Source: Alphaproteobacteria bacterium
Lineage (GTDB): Bacteria; Pseudomonadota; Alphaproteobacteria; Micropepsales; Micropepsaceae
Reading direction: 5' to 3'
DNA: 64,000 nucleotides
NCBI GenBank assembly: GCA_947474565.1
Contig: CANJIS010000012.1
Location: 1-64,000 of the forward strand
Position 1 is the stretch's first letter, and each line of letters begins with the position of its first letter. The notes beneath the pieces were generated by a model, which was not told the DNA's origin, did not search any database, and saw only the letters and a list, made by a program, of their open reading frames with translations. The translations under genes and the position numbers were made by a program. This document shows positions 32,274 through 42,614 of the stretch, piece after piece.

Positions 32274-34544
32274 ATGGACGACAGTTTCCGCAAGGCAGCC
32301 CTGGATTATCACCGGCTTCCCAGGCCGGGAAAGCTGGCGGTTCAACCCACCAAACGCATGGCGACTCAGCGCGACCTGGCGCTGGCTTATTCGCCCGGTG
32401 TCGCCGCCGCCTGTGACGCCATTGTTGCCGACCCTGCAGCCGCCCGCGACCTGACTGCCCGCGCCAATCTTGTGGCGGTGATCACCAACGGCACCGCCGT
32501 TCTGGGCCTGGGCAATATCGGCCCTCTTGCCGCCAAGCCGGTGATGGAAGGCAAGGCGGTGCTGTTCAAAAAATTCGCCGGCATCGACGTCTTCGATCTG
32601 GAAGTGGACGCCACGGATATCGATCGCTTCTGCGATGTGGTGCTGGCGCTGGAGCCCACCTTCGGCGGCATCAATCTGGAAGATATCAAGGCCCCGGAAT
32701 GCTTCATCATCGAGCAGCGTCTGCGCGCGAAGATGAAGATTCCCGTTTTCCACGACGACCAGCATGGCACCGCCATCGTCTGCGCCGCCGCCATCACCAA
32801 TGGCTTGTTGCTGCAGGGCAAGAACCTCAAGGAGATCAAGCTGGTGACTTCCGGCGCAGGCGCAGCAGCGCTCGCCTGTGTTGATCTGCTGGTGGAAATG
32901 GGCCTGCCGGTGGACAATGTCACCCTCACTGACATCAAGGGCGTTGTCTATCAGGGCCGTGACAAGGATATGCCGCCCAACATGGCGCGCTACGCCCGCA
33001 AGACCGATGCCCGCACCCTGGGCGAAGTGCTGGCGGGAGCTGATGTGTTTCTGGGTCTGTCGGCGCCGAATGTGCTGAAGAAGGAATGGCTGCCGCAAAT
33101 GGCGGACAAGCCGCTGATCCTGGCGCTGGCCAATCCCGATCCGGAGATCTTGCCCGAGCTCGCCAAGGAAGCGCGGCCCGATGCCATCGTCGCCACCGGC
33201 CGTTCCGATCATCCCAATCAGGTCAACAATGTCCTGTGCTTTCCCTTTGTGTTCCGGGGCGCGCTGGACGTGGATGCGATGACCATCAATGAACCCATGA
33301 AGGTGGCGGCCGCGCTGGCCATCGCCGAGCTGGCCCGCGCCGAAGGCAGCGATGTCGCCGCGGAAGCCTATGGCGGCGCCCAGACCGGTTTCGGCAAGGA
33401 TTACATCATCCCCCGGCCGTTCGATCCGCGCCTGATCCTGCATATTGCGCCCGCCGTGGCGAAAGCCGCGATGGATTCCGGCGTGGCGCGCCGGCCGATC
33501 ACCGATTTCGAAGCCTATGAGCGCGAGCTGCAGACCTTCGTCTATCGCTCCGGTCAGTTGATGCGGCCGGTGTTTGAGATCGCGCGCCGCACCCAACGCA
33601 AGGTGGTTTACGCCGAAGGCGAAGAAGAGCGCATTCTGCGCGCCGTGCAGACGGTGGTGGACGAAAAAATCGCCCGCCCCGTGTTGATCGGCCGCAAGGC
33701 GATCATCCTGGAACGGGCCCGCCAATTGGGCCTGCGCATTGATTTCGAAAAACAGGCCACCATCCTGGACCCGGACGGCGACGAGGAGATTTTCGCGCCG
33801 CTGCGCCGCCGCTATTCCAAGATCGTGGAGCGAAGGGGCGTCACTCCGGACGCCGCCGCCCGCTGGATGCGCACCCGCAGAGCCATCACCGCCGCTCTTG
33901 TGCTGGAAGCGGGGTTGGCCGACGCGGCGCTATGCGGCGGGCTGGGCGACTGGATCCGCCAATACAAGCAGATCGCCCCCATCATTCCCCACACCGGGGT
34001 CAGCCGTACCTATTCTCTGTCGGCGCTGATCCTGCCCAACGGTGTGCTGTTCTTCTGCGATACCCATCTGACCATGGACCCCACCGCCGAACAGGTGGCC
34101 GAGATGACCATTTTGGCATCGCGGGCGGTGCGCCGCTTCGGCGTAAAGCCCAAAGCCGCGTTGCTTTCTCATTCGACGTTCGGCGCTTCCGCCCACCCTT
34201 CCGCACGCAAAATGCGCGAAGCGCTGGCGATGATTCACGCCCGCGCGCCGGACCTGGAAGTGGACGGCGAAATGCATGCCGATGCAGCGCTGTCGGAAGC
34301 GTTGCGCGAAAGGCTGGTTTCTTCCAGCCCGCTCAAAGGCTCGGCCAATCTGCTGATCATGCCGACCCTGGACGCCGCCAATATCGCGCTGACGTTGCTC
34401 ACGTCATCGACCGGCGGCTTGCTGGTCGGGCCCATGCTGCTGGGCATGTCCAAGCCCATCCATGTGATGGTGCCGTCGGTCACCGCCCGCGGTATCGTCA
34501 ACATGACGGCACTGGCCTGCGCCCAGGTTGGGCAGACAGAATAA
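32274..34544 (+). CDS. maeB: NADP-dependent malic enzyme with phosphotransacetylase-like domain
   Basis: 756 residues from the ATG at 32274; the GTG 39 bases upstream is not needed by the family. Residues 1-430 form the malic enzyme (malate to pyruvate and CO2, NADPH made): ALAYSPGVAAACDAI, FHDDQHGTAIVCAAAITNG, SGAGAAALACVDLL. Residues 430-756 match phosphate acetyltransferase but in this hybrid class usually act in acetyl-CoA sensing rather than catalysis. With ppc nearby it gives both directions of the C3-C4 exchange. A hairpin 70 bases downstream may end the transcript. Confidence 0.93.
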   Translation: MDDSFRKAALDYHRLPRPGKLAVQPTKRMATQRDLALAYSPGVAAACDAIVADPAAARDLTARANLVAVITNGTAVLGLGNIGPLAAKPVMEGKAVLFKKFAGIDVFDLEVDATDIDRFCDVVLALEPTFGGINLEDIKAPECFIIEQRLRAKMKIPVFHDDQHGTAIVCAAAITNGLLLQGKNLKEIKLVTSGAGAAALACVDLLVEMGLPVDNVTLTDIKGVVYQGRDKDMPPNMARYARKTDARTLGEVLAGADVFLGLSAPNVLKKEWLPQMADKPLILALANPDPEILPELAKEARPDAIVATGRSDHPNQVNNVLCFPFVFRGALDVDAMTINEPMKVAAALAIAELARAEGSDVAAEAYGGAQTGFGKDYIIPRPFDPRLILHIAPAVAKAAMDSGVARRPITDFEAYERELQTFVYRSGQLMRPVFEIARRTQRKVVYAEGEEERILRAVQTVVDEKIARPVLIGRKAIILERARQLGLRIDFEKQATILDPDGDEEIFAPLRRRYSKIVERRGVTPDAAARWMRTRRAITAALVLEAGLADAALCGGLGDWIRQYKQIAPIIPHTGVSRTYSLSALILPNGVLFFCDTHLTMDPTAEQVAEMTILASRAVRRFGVKPKAALLSHSTFGASAHPSARKMREALAMIHARAPDLEVDGEMHADAALSEALRERLVSSSPLKGSANLLIMPTLDAANIALTLLTSSTGGLLVGPMLLGMSKPIHVMVPSVTARGIVNMTALACAQVGQTE

Positions 34545-34614
34545 TAAACCCCCTCTGCCTTCGCTGGCTGTCGGGCGCGCGGTCGTAGCCCGCGCCCTCG
34601 GCCAGCTACGGCAT

Positions 34615-34649
34615 CTCCCCCTTCCAGGCGCTGCGCGCCGAAGGGGGAG
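34615..34649. terminator. Inverted repeat between convergent maeB and quinoprotein genes
   Basis: Perfect 10-base arms CTCCCCCTTC (34615-34624) and GAAGGGGGAG (34640-34649) around a GC-rich 15-base loop, in a 116-base gap between convergent genes. A second nested palindrome (GGGCGCG/CGCGCCC with GCTGGC/GCCAGC outside) lies just before it. There is no T run. It could be a bidirectional terminator or a REP-like repeat. Confidence 0.5.
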
Positions 34650-34660
34650 TTGGGTCCGTG

Positions 34661-36739
34661 TTAAGCTCTGGGAAGTCTGAAAGCGATCATCTCTTCCGTA
34701 ACGTTGCCGCCGCCGCACGCCACCACGATGTATTGGCGGCCACCCAGCATATAGGTCATGGGCGCGCCGGCCGTTCCCGCCGGCATATAGACCGCGCCCT
34801 TTTCCTCACCCGTGGCTTTGTCGTAGGCGCGCAGCATGGCGCCGCGCCGCCCATCGGGGCCGGTGCTGAAGCCGGTATCGCCGCATATCACCAACGTCTT
34901 GGTGGTGGTTGGGCCCACCATGCCGACCTGTCCGGTGCGCGGAATTTTGAGGCCCTTGAGCGCGGGATGGTTCTTGATCGCGTCCGGCGTTTCGCCATGG
35001 GCGACCTGCCAGACCAGCGTACCCTTGCTGATATCCAGCGCCGACAGGCTGCCATAGGGCGGCTTGAGCAACGGCAGACCTTGTACCGTGCCGTTGGGGC
35101 CCGCAGCGGGAGCAGCAGCGGCTGGCGTAGCAGCAGCAGCGGGACGCGCCGGAGCCGGAGTGGCAGGCGCGGCGGCGACCGCGCCAAGAGCCCGCGTGAC
35201 ACGGGTGGTCTGGCCCGGCTGGCCTTGAACATATTCATAGTCCGAGACGTCGAGATTCTGGTTCTTGACGATGCCCAAGGTTGCGGCCGTGCGCTGCGAA
35301 TAGACATAGACCATATGGGTATCGGGATCGTAGGAGCCGCCCGCCCAATCAGTGCCGCCATTGGAGCCCGGCGTATGCAAGGTGCCGCGATTGCCGCCTG
35401 CCACCGCCATGGTCGGCGGCGTGAACAGCGGACCAATAGTATATTGGCTGTCGACGATCCGGATCGCCTCGGCGCGCAGTTCAGGCGTGAAGTTGATCAG
35501 ATCGTCATGGCTGACGCCTTGAATGTCATAGGCCGGCGGCTTGGATGGATGCGGCTGGGTTGGGGCATACCATTCCTCCGGCACGTTGCCGGCAGGCACG
35601 GGCTTTTCCTCGATCGGCCAGACCGGCTCGCCGGTTTCGCGATTGAGCACATAGAGCCAGCATTGCTTGCTGGGCTGGGCCAGCGCCTTGACGATTTTGC
35701 CATCCACCGGGATGTCTGCAAGAATCGGCGCGCAGGGAATATCCATGTCCCATAAACCGTGATGCACGAATTGATAGTGCCAGCGGCGCTTGCCGGTTTC
35801 GGCATCCACTGCAACCAGGCTTTCCCCGAACAAAGCGTTGCCGTGGCGATATTGGCCGTTGTAATCGCCGCCCGGCAATTCGACCGGCAGATAGACCAGA
35901 CCCAGATCCGGATCGGCCGACATCTGCGCCCACACGCCGGTATTGCCCACATCTTCGGCCTGGCCCGGCTTGATCCAGCTTTCATAGCCGAATTCACCCT
36001 TGCGCGGGATGGTGTGGAAAATCCATTTGCGCTTGCCGGTGCGGGCATCGAAGCCGCGGACATAGCCTTTGACATTCTTGTGGTGCGGCGGCGCGCCGCC
36101 GGTCAGATGCGCAGCGCCGACGACGACGGTGTTCTTGACCACCAGCGGCGTGGAGTGAAGGCCGATCTCGCCCGTAACCAGATCAATGGTCTGATCGTCA
36201 TTCTGTTTGAGGTCCACAACCCCGTCCACGCCGAAGCCCTTGACCGGAATGCCGGTGCGGGCATCCAGCGCGATCATCTGATAGCCGGGGGTGACATAGA
36301 TGATGCGTTCTTCCTTGCCGTCGGTCCAATAGGACACGCCATGGCCGGAATATTGCCGCGGCGCATTGCGGCCGCGCTCACCTTCATCCTTCCGGAACAA
36401 CCAGAGAATTTCACCATTGGTGGCGTCCAGCGCCACCACATCGCGGCGTGAGCCGCAGGTGGTGTAGAGCTTGCCCTTGATCACCAGCGGCGTGGATTCA
36501 AAAACAAATTCCGGGCGCGCGCCCATTGCGTCGGGCTTGAAGCGCCAGGCGACTTCCAACTGGTTGAAGTTGGAGGCATTGACCTGATCCAGCGGCACAT
36601 AGCGGGTGCTGGCGATGTCACCGCCATAATAGCGCCATTCCGTGTCAGCCGCTTGTGCCTGAACTGTGCTGCCAAGCTTGGTCAGCATCGCGCCAGCCAG
36701 CGGCAAAGACAAAGCCATCCGTCGCGTGAAATCGCGCAT
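34661..36739 (-). CDS. PQQ-type quinoprotein dehydrogenase (beta-propeller)
   Basis: 692 residues. Signal sequence with paired arginines (DFTRRMALSLPLAG) to about residue 30, then an eight-blade propeller with repeated tryptophan-docking motifs (GEILWLFRKD, GKRKWIFHTI, GKRRWHYQFVHHGLWDMD, GTLVWQVAHGE). It resembles membrane-type glucose dehydrogenases and other PQQ enzymes without the membrane domain, so it is periplasmic. An Ala/Pro-rich linker of about 30 residues near 520-550 splits the propeller. Substrate and PQQ supply cannot be read here; no pqq genes are in the window. Monocistronic by position. Confidence 0.88.
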   Translation of the reverse strand: MRDFTRRMALSLPLAGAMLTKLGSTVQAQAADTEWRYYGGDIASTRYVPLDQVNASNFNQLEVAWRFKPDAMGARPEFVFESTPLVIKGKLYTTCGSRRDVVALDATNGEILWLFRKDEGERGRNAPRQYSGHGVSYWTDGKEERIIYVTPGYQMIALDARTGIPVKGFGVDGVVDLKQNDDQTIDLVTGEIGLHSTPLVVKNTVVVGAAHLTGGAPPHHKNVKGYVRGFDARTGKRKWIFHTIPRKGEFGYESWIKPGQAEDVGNTGVWAQMSADPDLGLVYLPVELPGGDYNGQYRHGNALFGESLVAVDAETGKRRWHYQFVHHGLWDMDIPCAPILADIPVDGKIVKALAQPSKQCWLYVLNRETGEPVWPIEEKPVPAGNVPEEWYAPTQPHPSKPPAYDIQGVSHDDLINFTPELRAEAIRIVDSQYTIGPLFTPPTMAVAGGNRGTLHTPGSNGGTDWAGGSYDPDTHMVYVYSQRTAATLGIVKNQNLDVSDYEYVQGQPGQTTRVTRALGAVAAAPATPAPARPAAAATPAAAAPAAGPNGTVQGLPLLKPPYGSLSALDISKGTLVWQVAHGETPDAIKNHPALKGLKIPRTGQVGMVGPTTTKTLVICGDTGFSTGPDGRRGAMLRAYDKATGEEKGAVYMPAGTAGAPMTYMLGGRQYIVVACGGGNVTEEMIAFRLPRA

Positions 36740-36794
36740 ATCCTAAGCCCCTATAGTTTTTTCCCGGGGCGCACTGCCCGGAACCGACTATATT

Positions 36795-39389
36795 TCAGTC
36801 TGGGGAAAGCGCGAATGAATTCGGCGCGTCACCACGCCGCGCCGCTTCCATGACACGGCTGTAAGCCGCCTCAATCGCCTTGCAGAAAGCCGCAGCGTCG
36901 AATAGGGACTTGGAGCCCCGATTCTTGGCCAGCTTGGCCTTCAGGGCCTTAAGCTTCTTGGGATCTTTCGCAATCGCAACCGCGCCTTCTTCGTAGGCAG
37001 TAAGACTCTTGGCGATCAGTTCGGAAAGCCCGATGGCGGTGTTGAGGCTGGCGGCCACCCGGGCGGCAAAGCTTTGTCCCGCCACCGTCAGAACCGGCAC
37101 GCCGCACCACAGCGCGTCGCTGGCGGTGGTGTGGGCGTTATAGGGCAGCGTATCGAGCACCAGATCGGCCAGGCCGAGGCGGCCCAGATGATCGGCATGC
37201 GGCAGGCGCGGCGCGAAGATCAGCCGCTTGGGATCAATCCCCTCCGCTTGCGCGGCGCGCGCCAGAGCAGCGTCGGCGCTGTCGGACAGCAGCCACAGCA
37301 CGCTGTCCGGTACGGCTTTCAGAATCCGCATCCAGCTTTCGAACACCGGCTTGGTGATCTTCCAGTGATTGTTGAAGCAGCAGAAGACAAAGCCATCCGC
37401 CGGCAATCCGGCTTCGGTCCGTGAGGGCGCCGCGCCAATGGCCCGCTTGGGATCGTTGGGCTGATAGCTGCCCGGCAGATGTACGATCTGCTCGGAATAG
37501 AAATCCTGCTGATCCATCGGCAGGACTTGCGCGTCGGCGAACACATAATGCATGAACTCGCCGCCGACGGTGCCGGGATAGCCAAGATAATTCACCGTCG
37601 CCGGCGCAGGGCCGTGGGCAAAGATGCCGGGCCGCGCGCCACCGGTGTAACCCTTAAGATCGATGGCGATATCGATCTCAAGCCGCCGCATAAGATCGGC
37701 CACTTCCGCGTCCGACATGTCGCGCACATCATGGAATTGATCGAAAGACTTGAGAAGCCGGTCACGGACGTCGCTGGCTTCGTCGGGACCGAAGGAAATC
37801 GCGATCACTTCGAATTTTTTGCTGTCATGCCGCTCGAACAGATCGGCCATCAGCCGCGCGGTGGCGTGGGCATAGAAATCGTTGGAGACATAACCCAGGC
37901 GGATACGGTCATGAGCGGCCGGCTTGGGTGCTTTCACGGCCGGCCCGCTGCCCACCGCTTCGGCGAGATAATGCTTTGCCGCCGCCTGATGGAGAGACGG
38001 ATCGTCGAACGCGCCCATCAACGGCAACGGCGGCACAATCGCCTTGCCGTTGATCACTTCACTCTTGAGCCGCTCTTCTATGTCTTCCAGCGTCTGCCAA
38101 TCGCACAGCGACATGGCCGAAACCAGCAAGCCGGACAGCAGGTAAGAATGCTCCGGCGCCACCAGTTCCAGGCGGCGGAATTCGCGTGCCGCTTCTTCGA
38201 AACGTTTGGCAGCCTGCAAGAACGCGCCATGATTGGCGAGGCTGTCGGCATGACGGGGGTCAATTCCCAGGGCACGGCGGAAACTCTCCAGCGCTTCATC
38301 CAGCCTGCCGAAATCACGCAACACCACACCGCGATTGTTCCAGGCATCAGCGAAATCGGGCTTGAGCGCCACCGCCTGATCGTAGGCCGCCAGCGCTTCC
38401 TGGCCACGGCCCAGGCCGCGCAAGGTCACACCGCGGTTGTACCAGCTTTGCGCGTCGGGCGCGGCGGTCAGCGCCTGATCGTAGGCCGCCAGCGCTTCAT
38501 CGAAGCGGCGCTGATCGGTGAGGATGGCGCCGCGATTGCTCAGCGCCTGCGCATGCGAAGGATCAGCCTGGAGCGCGCGGTCAAAACTCACCAGTGCGTC
38601 ATCCTCGCGGCCGGCCTTGCGCAGAAGCGCGCCGCGATTGTTCCAGGCATCGGGAAAATCGGGCGATAGCTGCACCGCCCGCTCATAGGATTCCAGCGCC
38701 TCGTCCGCGCGATTCAGATTTTCGAGCGCGATGCCGCGATTGTACCAGACGTCGCCCCGCTCGGGCGCTATGGCGCTGGCCTTGTCATAACATTCCAGCG
38801 CTTCCTGGCTTTGGCCCTGGTCGCTCAGCAGAACGCCGCGATGCATCCAGCCGTCGAAATAATCCGGATTGACGGTGAGCGCGGATTCATAGTCGGCCAT
38901 GGCGCCGACGATGTCGCCGCTGTCGCGCAGCAGATCGCCGCGATGCAGCAGCGCTGGATATTCGCTGCCGCGCATGGCGATGAAATGATTGAAAGCGACC
39001 AGCGCCTTGTCGGGACGGCCGGCATTCTTCTGGGTCACGCCCAGGCAGAACACCGCGTCGGAATAATCGGGCTTGAGATTCAGGGCATGCTCATAAGCGG
39101 TCACCGCTTCATCGGCGCGGCCCTGATGCTGCAGCGACATGCCGTAATGCAGCCAGACTTCGGGATTGGTGGGGCTCAAATCCAGCGCCGCCTGAAGCAG
39201 ACGCCGCGCTTCCTCCAGCCGGCCGGTCATGATCGCCACAAGCCCGAGATGATGAATAGCGTCGAAATCCGACGGCGACATCTCCAGGATGTTGCGATAG
39301 GCGTTTGCGGCTTCGTCCAGCCGGCCGGCTTTGAAAAGCTGGCTGGCATGGTCGCGGATGCGATCTAGGGGTGAGCCGTAGGCGCTCAT
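36795..39389 (-). CDS. TPR protein with SPY/OGT-type glycosyltransferase domain (GT41)
   Basis: 864 residues. About eleven 34-residue tetratricopeptide repeats (roughly 5-400, each with the GRxDEALxxxxxAL pattern) are followed by a GT41 catalytic region from about 485 (RIRLGYVSNDFYAHATARLM) through IDLKGYTGGARPGIFAHGPAP, VNYLGYPGTVG, FCCFNNHWKITKP and ADLVLDTLPYNAHTTASDAL. Eukaryotic relatives add GlcNAc or fucose to Ser/Thr of proteins; bacterial targets are mostly unknown, flagellin being one candidate elsewhere. The start overlaps leuB by four bases (ATGA), so it is translated with the leucine genes. GlmU/GlmS products would supply a UDP-GlcNAc donor. Confidence 0.88.
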   Translation of the reverse strand: MSAYGSPLDRIRDHASQLFKAGRLDEAANAYRNILEMSPSDFDAIHHLGLVAIMTGRLEEARRLLQAALDLSPTNPEVWLHYGMSLQHQGRADEAVTAYEHALNLKPDYSDAVFCLGVTQKNAGRPDKALVAFNHFIAMRGSEYPALLHRGDLLRDSGDIVGAMADYESALTVNPDYFDGWMHRGVLLSDQGQSQEALECYDKASAIAPERGDVWYNRGIALENLNRADEALESYERAVQLSPDFPDAWNNRGALLRKAGREDDALVSFDRALQADPSHAQALSNRGAILTDQRRFDEALAAYDQALTAAPDAQSWYNRGVTLRGLGRGQEALAAYDQAVALKPDFADAWNNRGVVLRDFGRLDEALESFRRALGIDPRHADSLANHGAFLQAAKRFEEAAREFRRLELVAPEHSYLLSGLLVSAMSLCDWQTLEDIEERLKSEVINGKAIVPPLPLMGAFDDPSLHQAAAKHYLAEAVGSGPAVKAPKPAAHDRIRLGYVSNDFYAHATARLMADLFERHDSKKFEVIAISFGPDEASDVRDRLLKSFDQFHDVRDMSDAEVADLMRRLEIDIAIDLKGYTGGARPGIFAHGPAPATVNYLGYPGTVGGEFMHYVFADAQVLPMDQQDFYSEQIVHLPGSYQPNDPKRAIGAAPSRTEAGLPADGFVFCCFNNHWKITKPVFESWMRILKAVPDSVLWLLSDSADAALARAAQAEGIDPKRLIFAPRLPHADHLGRLGLADLVLDTLPYNAHTTASDALWCGVPVLTVAGQSFAARVAASLNTAIGLSELIAKSLTAYEEGAVAIAKDPKKLKALKAKLAKNRGSKSLFDAAAFCKAIEAAYSRVMEAARRGDAPNSFALSPD

Positions 39390-40486
39390 CCGGCCACTTT
39401 ATCCAGCGCCTTGAGAATCGCATCGGTCATGCCGGCGGTGCCGACCTGATTCATGCCTTTTTGCATGATGTCGCCGGTGCGGAAGCCTTCCGCCAGCACG
39501 GTGTCGACCGCCTTTTCCAGCAACAGGGCATCTTCGCCGCGGTTGAAGGAATAGCGGAAAGCCATGGCCAGCGAGAGAATGGACGCGATGGGGTTCGCCA
39601 GGCCCTTGCCGGCGATGTCAGGCGCGCTGCCATGAATGGGTTCATACAAGGCCCATTGCTTGCCGTCGGCGCGCTTGGCCCCCAGCGAGGCCGAAGGCAA
39701 CATGCCGATGGAGCCGGTAAGCTGGGCGGCTTCGTCCGACAGAACGTCGCCGAACAGATTGTCGGTCACCATCACGTCGAACTGCTTGGGATTGCGCACC
39801 AGCTGCATGGCGGCGTTGTCCGCCAGAATATGGGTGAGCGCCACGTCCGGATAATCCTTGGCGACTTCGGTGACCACCTGGCGCCAGAGTACGCCGGTCA
39901 CCATGACGTTGGATTTTTCCGCCGACGCCAGCTTCTTGCCGCGCAACCGCGCCAGATCGAAAGCGACGCGGCAAATGCGGTCAATTTCGCTGGTGGTGTA
40001 GACTTGGGTGTCCACCGCCCGCTTCTGCCCATCCGGCAGGGTGGTGGTTTCCTTCGGTTCGCCGAAATAAACGCCGCCGGTCAGCTCGCGCACGATCAGG
40101 ATATCGAGCCCCGACACGATTTCGGGCTTGAGGCTGGAAGCATCCTTCAGCGCATCAAAGCACAGAGCCGGACGCAGATTGGCGAAAAGCTCCAGATCCT
40201 TGCGCAGGCGCAAAAGCCCACGTTCCGGCTTCTGATGGAACGGCAGATTATCCCACTGGGGACCGCCCACCGCGCCGAACAGGATGGCGTCGGCCTTTTT
40301 GGCCTTGGCGATGGTGTCATCGGGATCGGAACGCCCGACCTTTTCAAAGGCGGTGCCGCCGATCAGGGCTTCTTCCGCCTGGAATTCGAATTTGCGGTTC
40401 TTCTGGTACCAGCCCAGCACGCGGCTTGTGGCGTCCATCACTTCGGGCCCGATGCCGTCACCGGGAGTCAAAAGAATATTATGCAT
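39386..40486 (-). CDS. leuB: 3-isopropylmalate dehydrogenase
   Basis: 366 residues from the ATG at 40486; upstream codons in the same frame belong to leuD in another frame. Oxidises and decarboxylates 3-isopropylmalate in leucine synthesis with NAD. Motifs: [13 protein letters not shown] at the start, [26 protein letters not shown], and the metal-binding [20 protein letters not shown]. It begins two bases after the leuD stop and is followed by the coupled GT41 gene. Confidence 0.95.
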   Translation of the reverse strand: MHNILLTPGDGIGPEVMDATSRVLGWYQKNRKFEFQAEEALIGGTAFEKVGRSDPDDTIAKAKKADAILFGAVGGPQWDNLPFHQKPERGLLRLRKDLELFANLRPALCFDALKDASSLKPEIVSGLDILIVRELTGGVYFGEPKETTTLPDGQKRAVDTQVYTTSEIDRICRVAFDLARLRGKKLASAEKSNVMVTGVLWRQVVTEVAKDYPDVALTHILADNAAMQLVRNPKQFDVMVTDNLFGDVLSDEAAQLTGSIGMLPSASLGAKRADGKQWALYEPIHGSAPDIAGKGLANPIASILSLAMAFRYSFNRGEDALLLEKAVDTVLAEGFRTGDIMQKGMNQVGTAGMTDAILKALDKVAG

Positions 40487-40488
40487 GG

Positions 40489-41094
40489 TCAAATCCAGGG
40501 CGCCTGTACTTTGTGATCTTTTTCGTAAGCGGAGATCTTGTCTTCGCTCTGCAGCGTCAGGCCGATATCGTCCCAGCCATTGAGCAGGCATTGCTTGCGG
40601 AAGGCATCGATCTCGAACTTGATCGTGCCGCCATCGGGGCCGCTGATTTCCTGCTTCTCAAGGTCGATGCTGACGCGGGCATTGGCGCCACGTTCGGCGT
40701 CGTCCATCAGCTTGTCCACGTCGGACTGCGGCAACTTGATCGGCAGAATGCCGTTCTTGAAGCAGTTGTTGTAGAAAATGTCCGCGAAGCTGGGAGCGAT
40801 GACGCAGCGGATGCCGAAATCCAGCAGCGCCCAGGGCGCGTGCTCACGCGACGAGCCGCAGCCGAAATTATCGCCCGCCACCAAAATCTGCGCCTTGCGA
40901 TATTGCGGCTTGTTGAGCACGAAGTCCGGCTTCTCGCTGCCGTCCATATTGTAACGCATCTCGTCGAACAGGGCCTTGCCCAGTCCGGTGCGGTGGATGG
41001 TCTTCAGGAATTGTTTCGGGATGATCATGTCGGTGTCGACATTGATCATGTTCAGGGGGGCGGCGATGCCGTCGAGGGTTTTGAAAGCTTCCAT
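40489..41094 (-). CDS. leuD: 3-isopropylmalate dehydratase small subunit
   Basis: 201 residues. Aconitase-type swivel subunit that with LeuC (not in the window) isomerises isopropylmalate. Recognised by [18 protein letters not shown] (16-33) and [18 protein letters not shown] (about 74-91). The ATG at 41094 is chosen because family members start right before the [KE]FxxLxGxAxPL segment; an ATG twelve bases earlier is possible. leuC being elsewhere means the usual leuCD pair is split here. Confidence 0.93.
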   Translation of the reverse strand: MEAFKTLDGIAAPLNMINVDTDMIIPKQFLKTIHRTGLGKALFDEMRYNMDGSEKPDFVLNKPQYRKAQILVAGDNFGCGSSREHAPWALLDFGIRCVIAPSFADIFYNNCFKNGILPIKLPQSDVDKLMDDAERGANARVSIDLEKQEISGPDGGTIKFEIDAFRKQCLLNGWDDIGLTLQSEDKISAYEKDHKVQAPWI

Positions 41095-41132
41095 AGCGGG
41101 CCGGACCATAATGGACCGGGCAAGCGTGTGCC

Positions 41133-41161
41133 ACCCCGTTTTTTGGCTCAAAAACCGGGGT
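41133..41161 (-). terminator. Hairpin between selO and leuD
   Basis: The minus-strand sequence can fold as ACCCCGGTTTTT pairing with AAAAAACGGGGT around a short loop (one bulge), directly after the selO stop. Read on the minus strand no T run follows, so it may attenuate rather than fully end transcription into leuD. Confidence 0.4.
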
Positions 41162-42610
41162 TTATGAGGAACAGGAGACGCAAAGGCCGCCATATTCGGG
41201 GGCGGGAGGCTGGCTGAAGGCTTCCTCGCCCGGATGGGCATCATAAGGGCTCTGCATCAGGCGCAAAATGCGGTCCAGGGGTCCGATATCACCCTCGTCC
41301 TCGACGGCCCGGATCGCCACTTCGGCCACCCAATTGCGCAGGACAAAGCGAGGGTTCACGGCATTCATGGCAGTGGCGCGATCACCCTCGCCTGCCATGC
41401 GAGCGCGATACTTTCCGAGCCAAGTGGTCGCCTCGGCCTGCACTGGGGCGAACAGGGTCAGCCAGGCTTCGCCCGGATCAGAGAGCCCGCGAAAGGTCAG
41501 TGTGTAATCCGCTCCGGCCTTGGTCATCAGAGTAAGGAGTTCGGCAATCATCTGGTCATCCGCCCTGCCCGCATCATGGGTGAACCCCAGCTTGGCGCGC
41601 ATCATGGCGCGATAGCGGTTGCGGAACAGGGCCTCATACGTGTCCAGCGCCATCACCAGCATTTCCGTTGGAATCAGGCTGGAGAGCGCCAGCGCCAGCG
41701 CGCGCAGATTCCAATGCGCGATGGCGGGCTGCATGTCGAAAGCGTAACGGCCGGTCTCATCGGTATGATTGCAGATGAAGCCGGGATCATAGGCATCGAG
41801 AAATCCGAACGGGCCGTAGTCGAGTGTCAGGCCCAGGATGGACATGTTGTCGGTATTCATCACGCCATGAGCGAAACCGGCGGCCTGCCACTGCGCCATC
41901 AGATGCGCGGTGCGTTTGACCACTTCGCCAAACCAGGCAGCATGATCTTCGGAAAACTCCGGCATATATTCTTCGATCACATGATCGGCCAGGGCGCGGA
42001 CCAGTTCCGGCTTACCGTTGTGATGGAAATGTTCGAAATGGCCGAAACGGGTGTGAGACCGCGCCAGGCGCGCCAGCACCGCGCCCGGCTCCGCCGTTTC
42101 GCGATGCACCTGTTCATTGGTGGCGATGATGCAAAGCGCGCGCGTGGTGTGGATACTTAAGCCGGCCATCGCTTCGCTGCAGAGATATTCCCGGATGGTG
42201 GACCGCATCACGGCGCGGCCATCGCCGAAACGGGAATACGGCGTCTTGCCCGCGCCTTTGAGCTGCACGTCCCACAATTCGCCTTCACGGTTTCGTACCT
42301 GCGCCAATAAAAGCGCACGGCCATCGCCAAGCTGTCCGGCCCAGGCGCCGAACTGATGGCCGGAATAAACCATCGCCAGCGGTTCGCCGCCGGGAAACGG
42401 CCGGTGGCCGGAAAAAATCTCAATGAAGGCCGGATCGGTAAAAGACTTGGCGTCGAGGCCGATCAGCGCCGCCGCTTTGGCATTGGCATGAATCAGGCGC
42501 GGGCGAACGCCCACCGCTTCCGGCGGCATCTTTGTGTAAAAATCGCCAGGCAGCCGCGCGAACAGATTGTCGGCGCTGGCGGTTAAGGCTTGGGCTGGAA
42601 CGTCAAGCAT
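41162..42610 (-). CDS. selO: Protein adenylyltransferase SelO (YdiU/UPF0061)
   Basis: 482 residues. Pseudokinase that transfers AMP to Ser/Thr/Tyr of target proteins, linked to oxidative stress. Conserved segments: [18 protein letters not shown] (82-99), [19 protein letters not shown] (115-133), [22 protein letters not shown] (about 244-265, with the catalytic Asp/Asn pair). It ends in CVSCSS, where the C-terminal Cys pair occupies the place of selenocysteine in eukaryotic SelO. Four bases after the YaiI-family gene, so probably cotranscribed. Confidence 0.93.
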   Translation of the reverse strand: MLDVPAQALTASADNLFARLPGDFYTKMPPEAVGVRPRLIHANAKAAALIGLDAKSFTDPAFIEIFSGHRPFPGGEPLAMVYSGHQFGAWAGQLGDGRALLLAQVRNREGELWDVQLKGAGKTPYSRFGDGRAVMRSTIREYLCSEAMAGLSIHTTRALCIIATNEQVHRETAEPGAVLARLARSHTRFGHFEHFHHNGKPELVRALADHVIEEYMPEFSEDHAAWFGEVVKRTAHLMAQWQAAGFAHGVMNTDNMSILGLTLDYGPFGFLDAYDPGFICNHTDETGRYAFDMQPAIAHWNLRALALALSSLIPTEMLVMALDTYEALFRNRYRAMMRAKLGFTHDAGRADDQMIAELLTLMTKAGADYTLTFRGLSDPGEAWLTLFAPVQAEATTWLGKYRARMAGEGDRATAMNAVNPRFVLRNWVAEVAIRAVEDEGDIGPLDRILRLMQSPYDAHPGEEAFSQPPAPEYGGLCVSCSS

Positions 42611-42614
42611 AGGT

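Noticed and set aside
31388-32293. 301-codon minus-strand frame over the PKHD gene
   Set aside because: Antisense to a hydroxylase with all catalytic residues in place; no independent support.
32133-33725. 530-codon minus-strand frame
   Set aside because: Shadow of maeB; no domain or signal.
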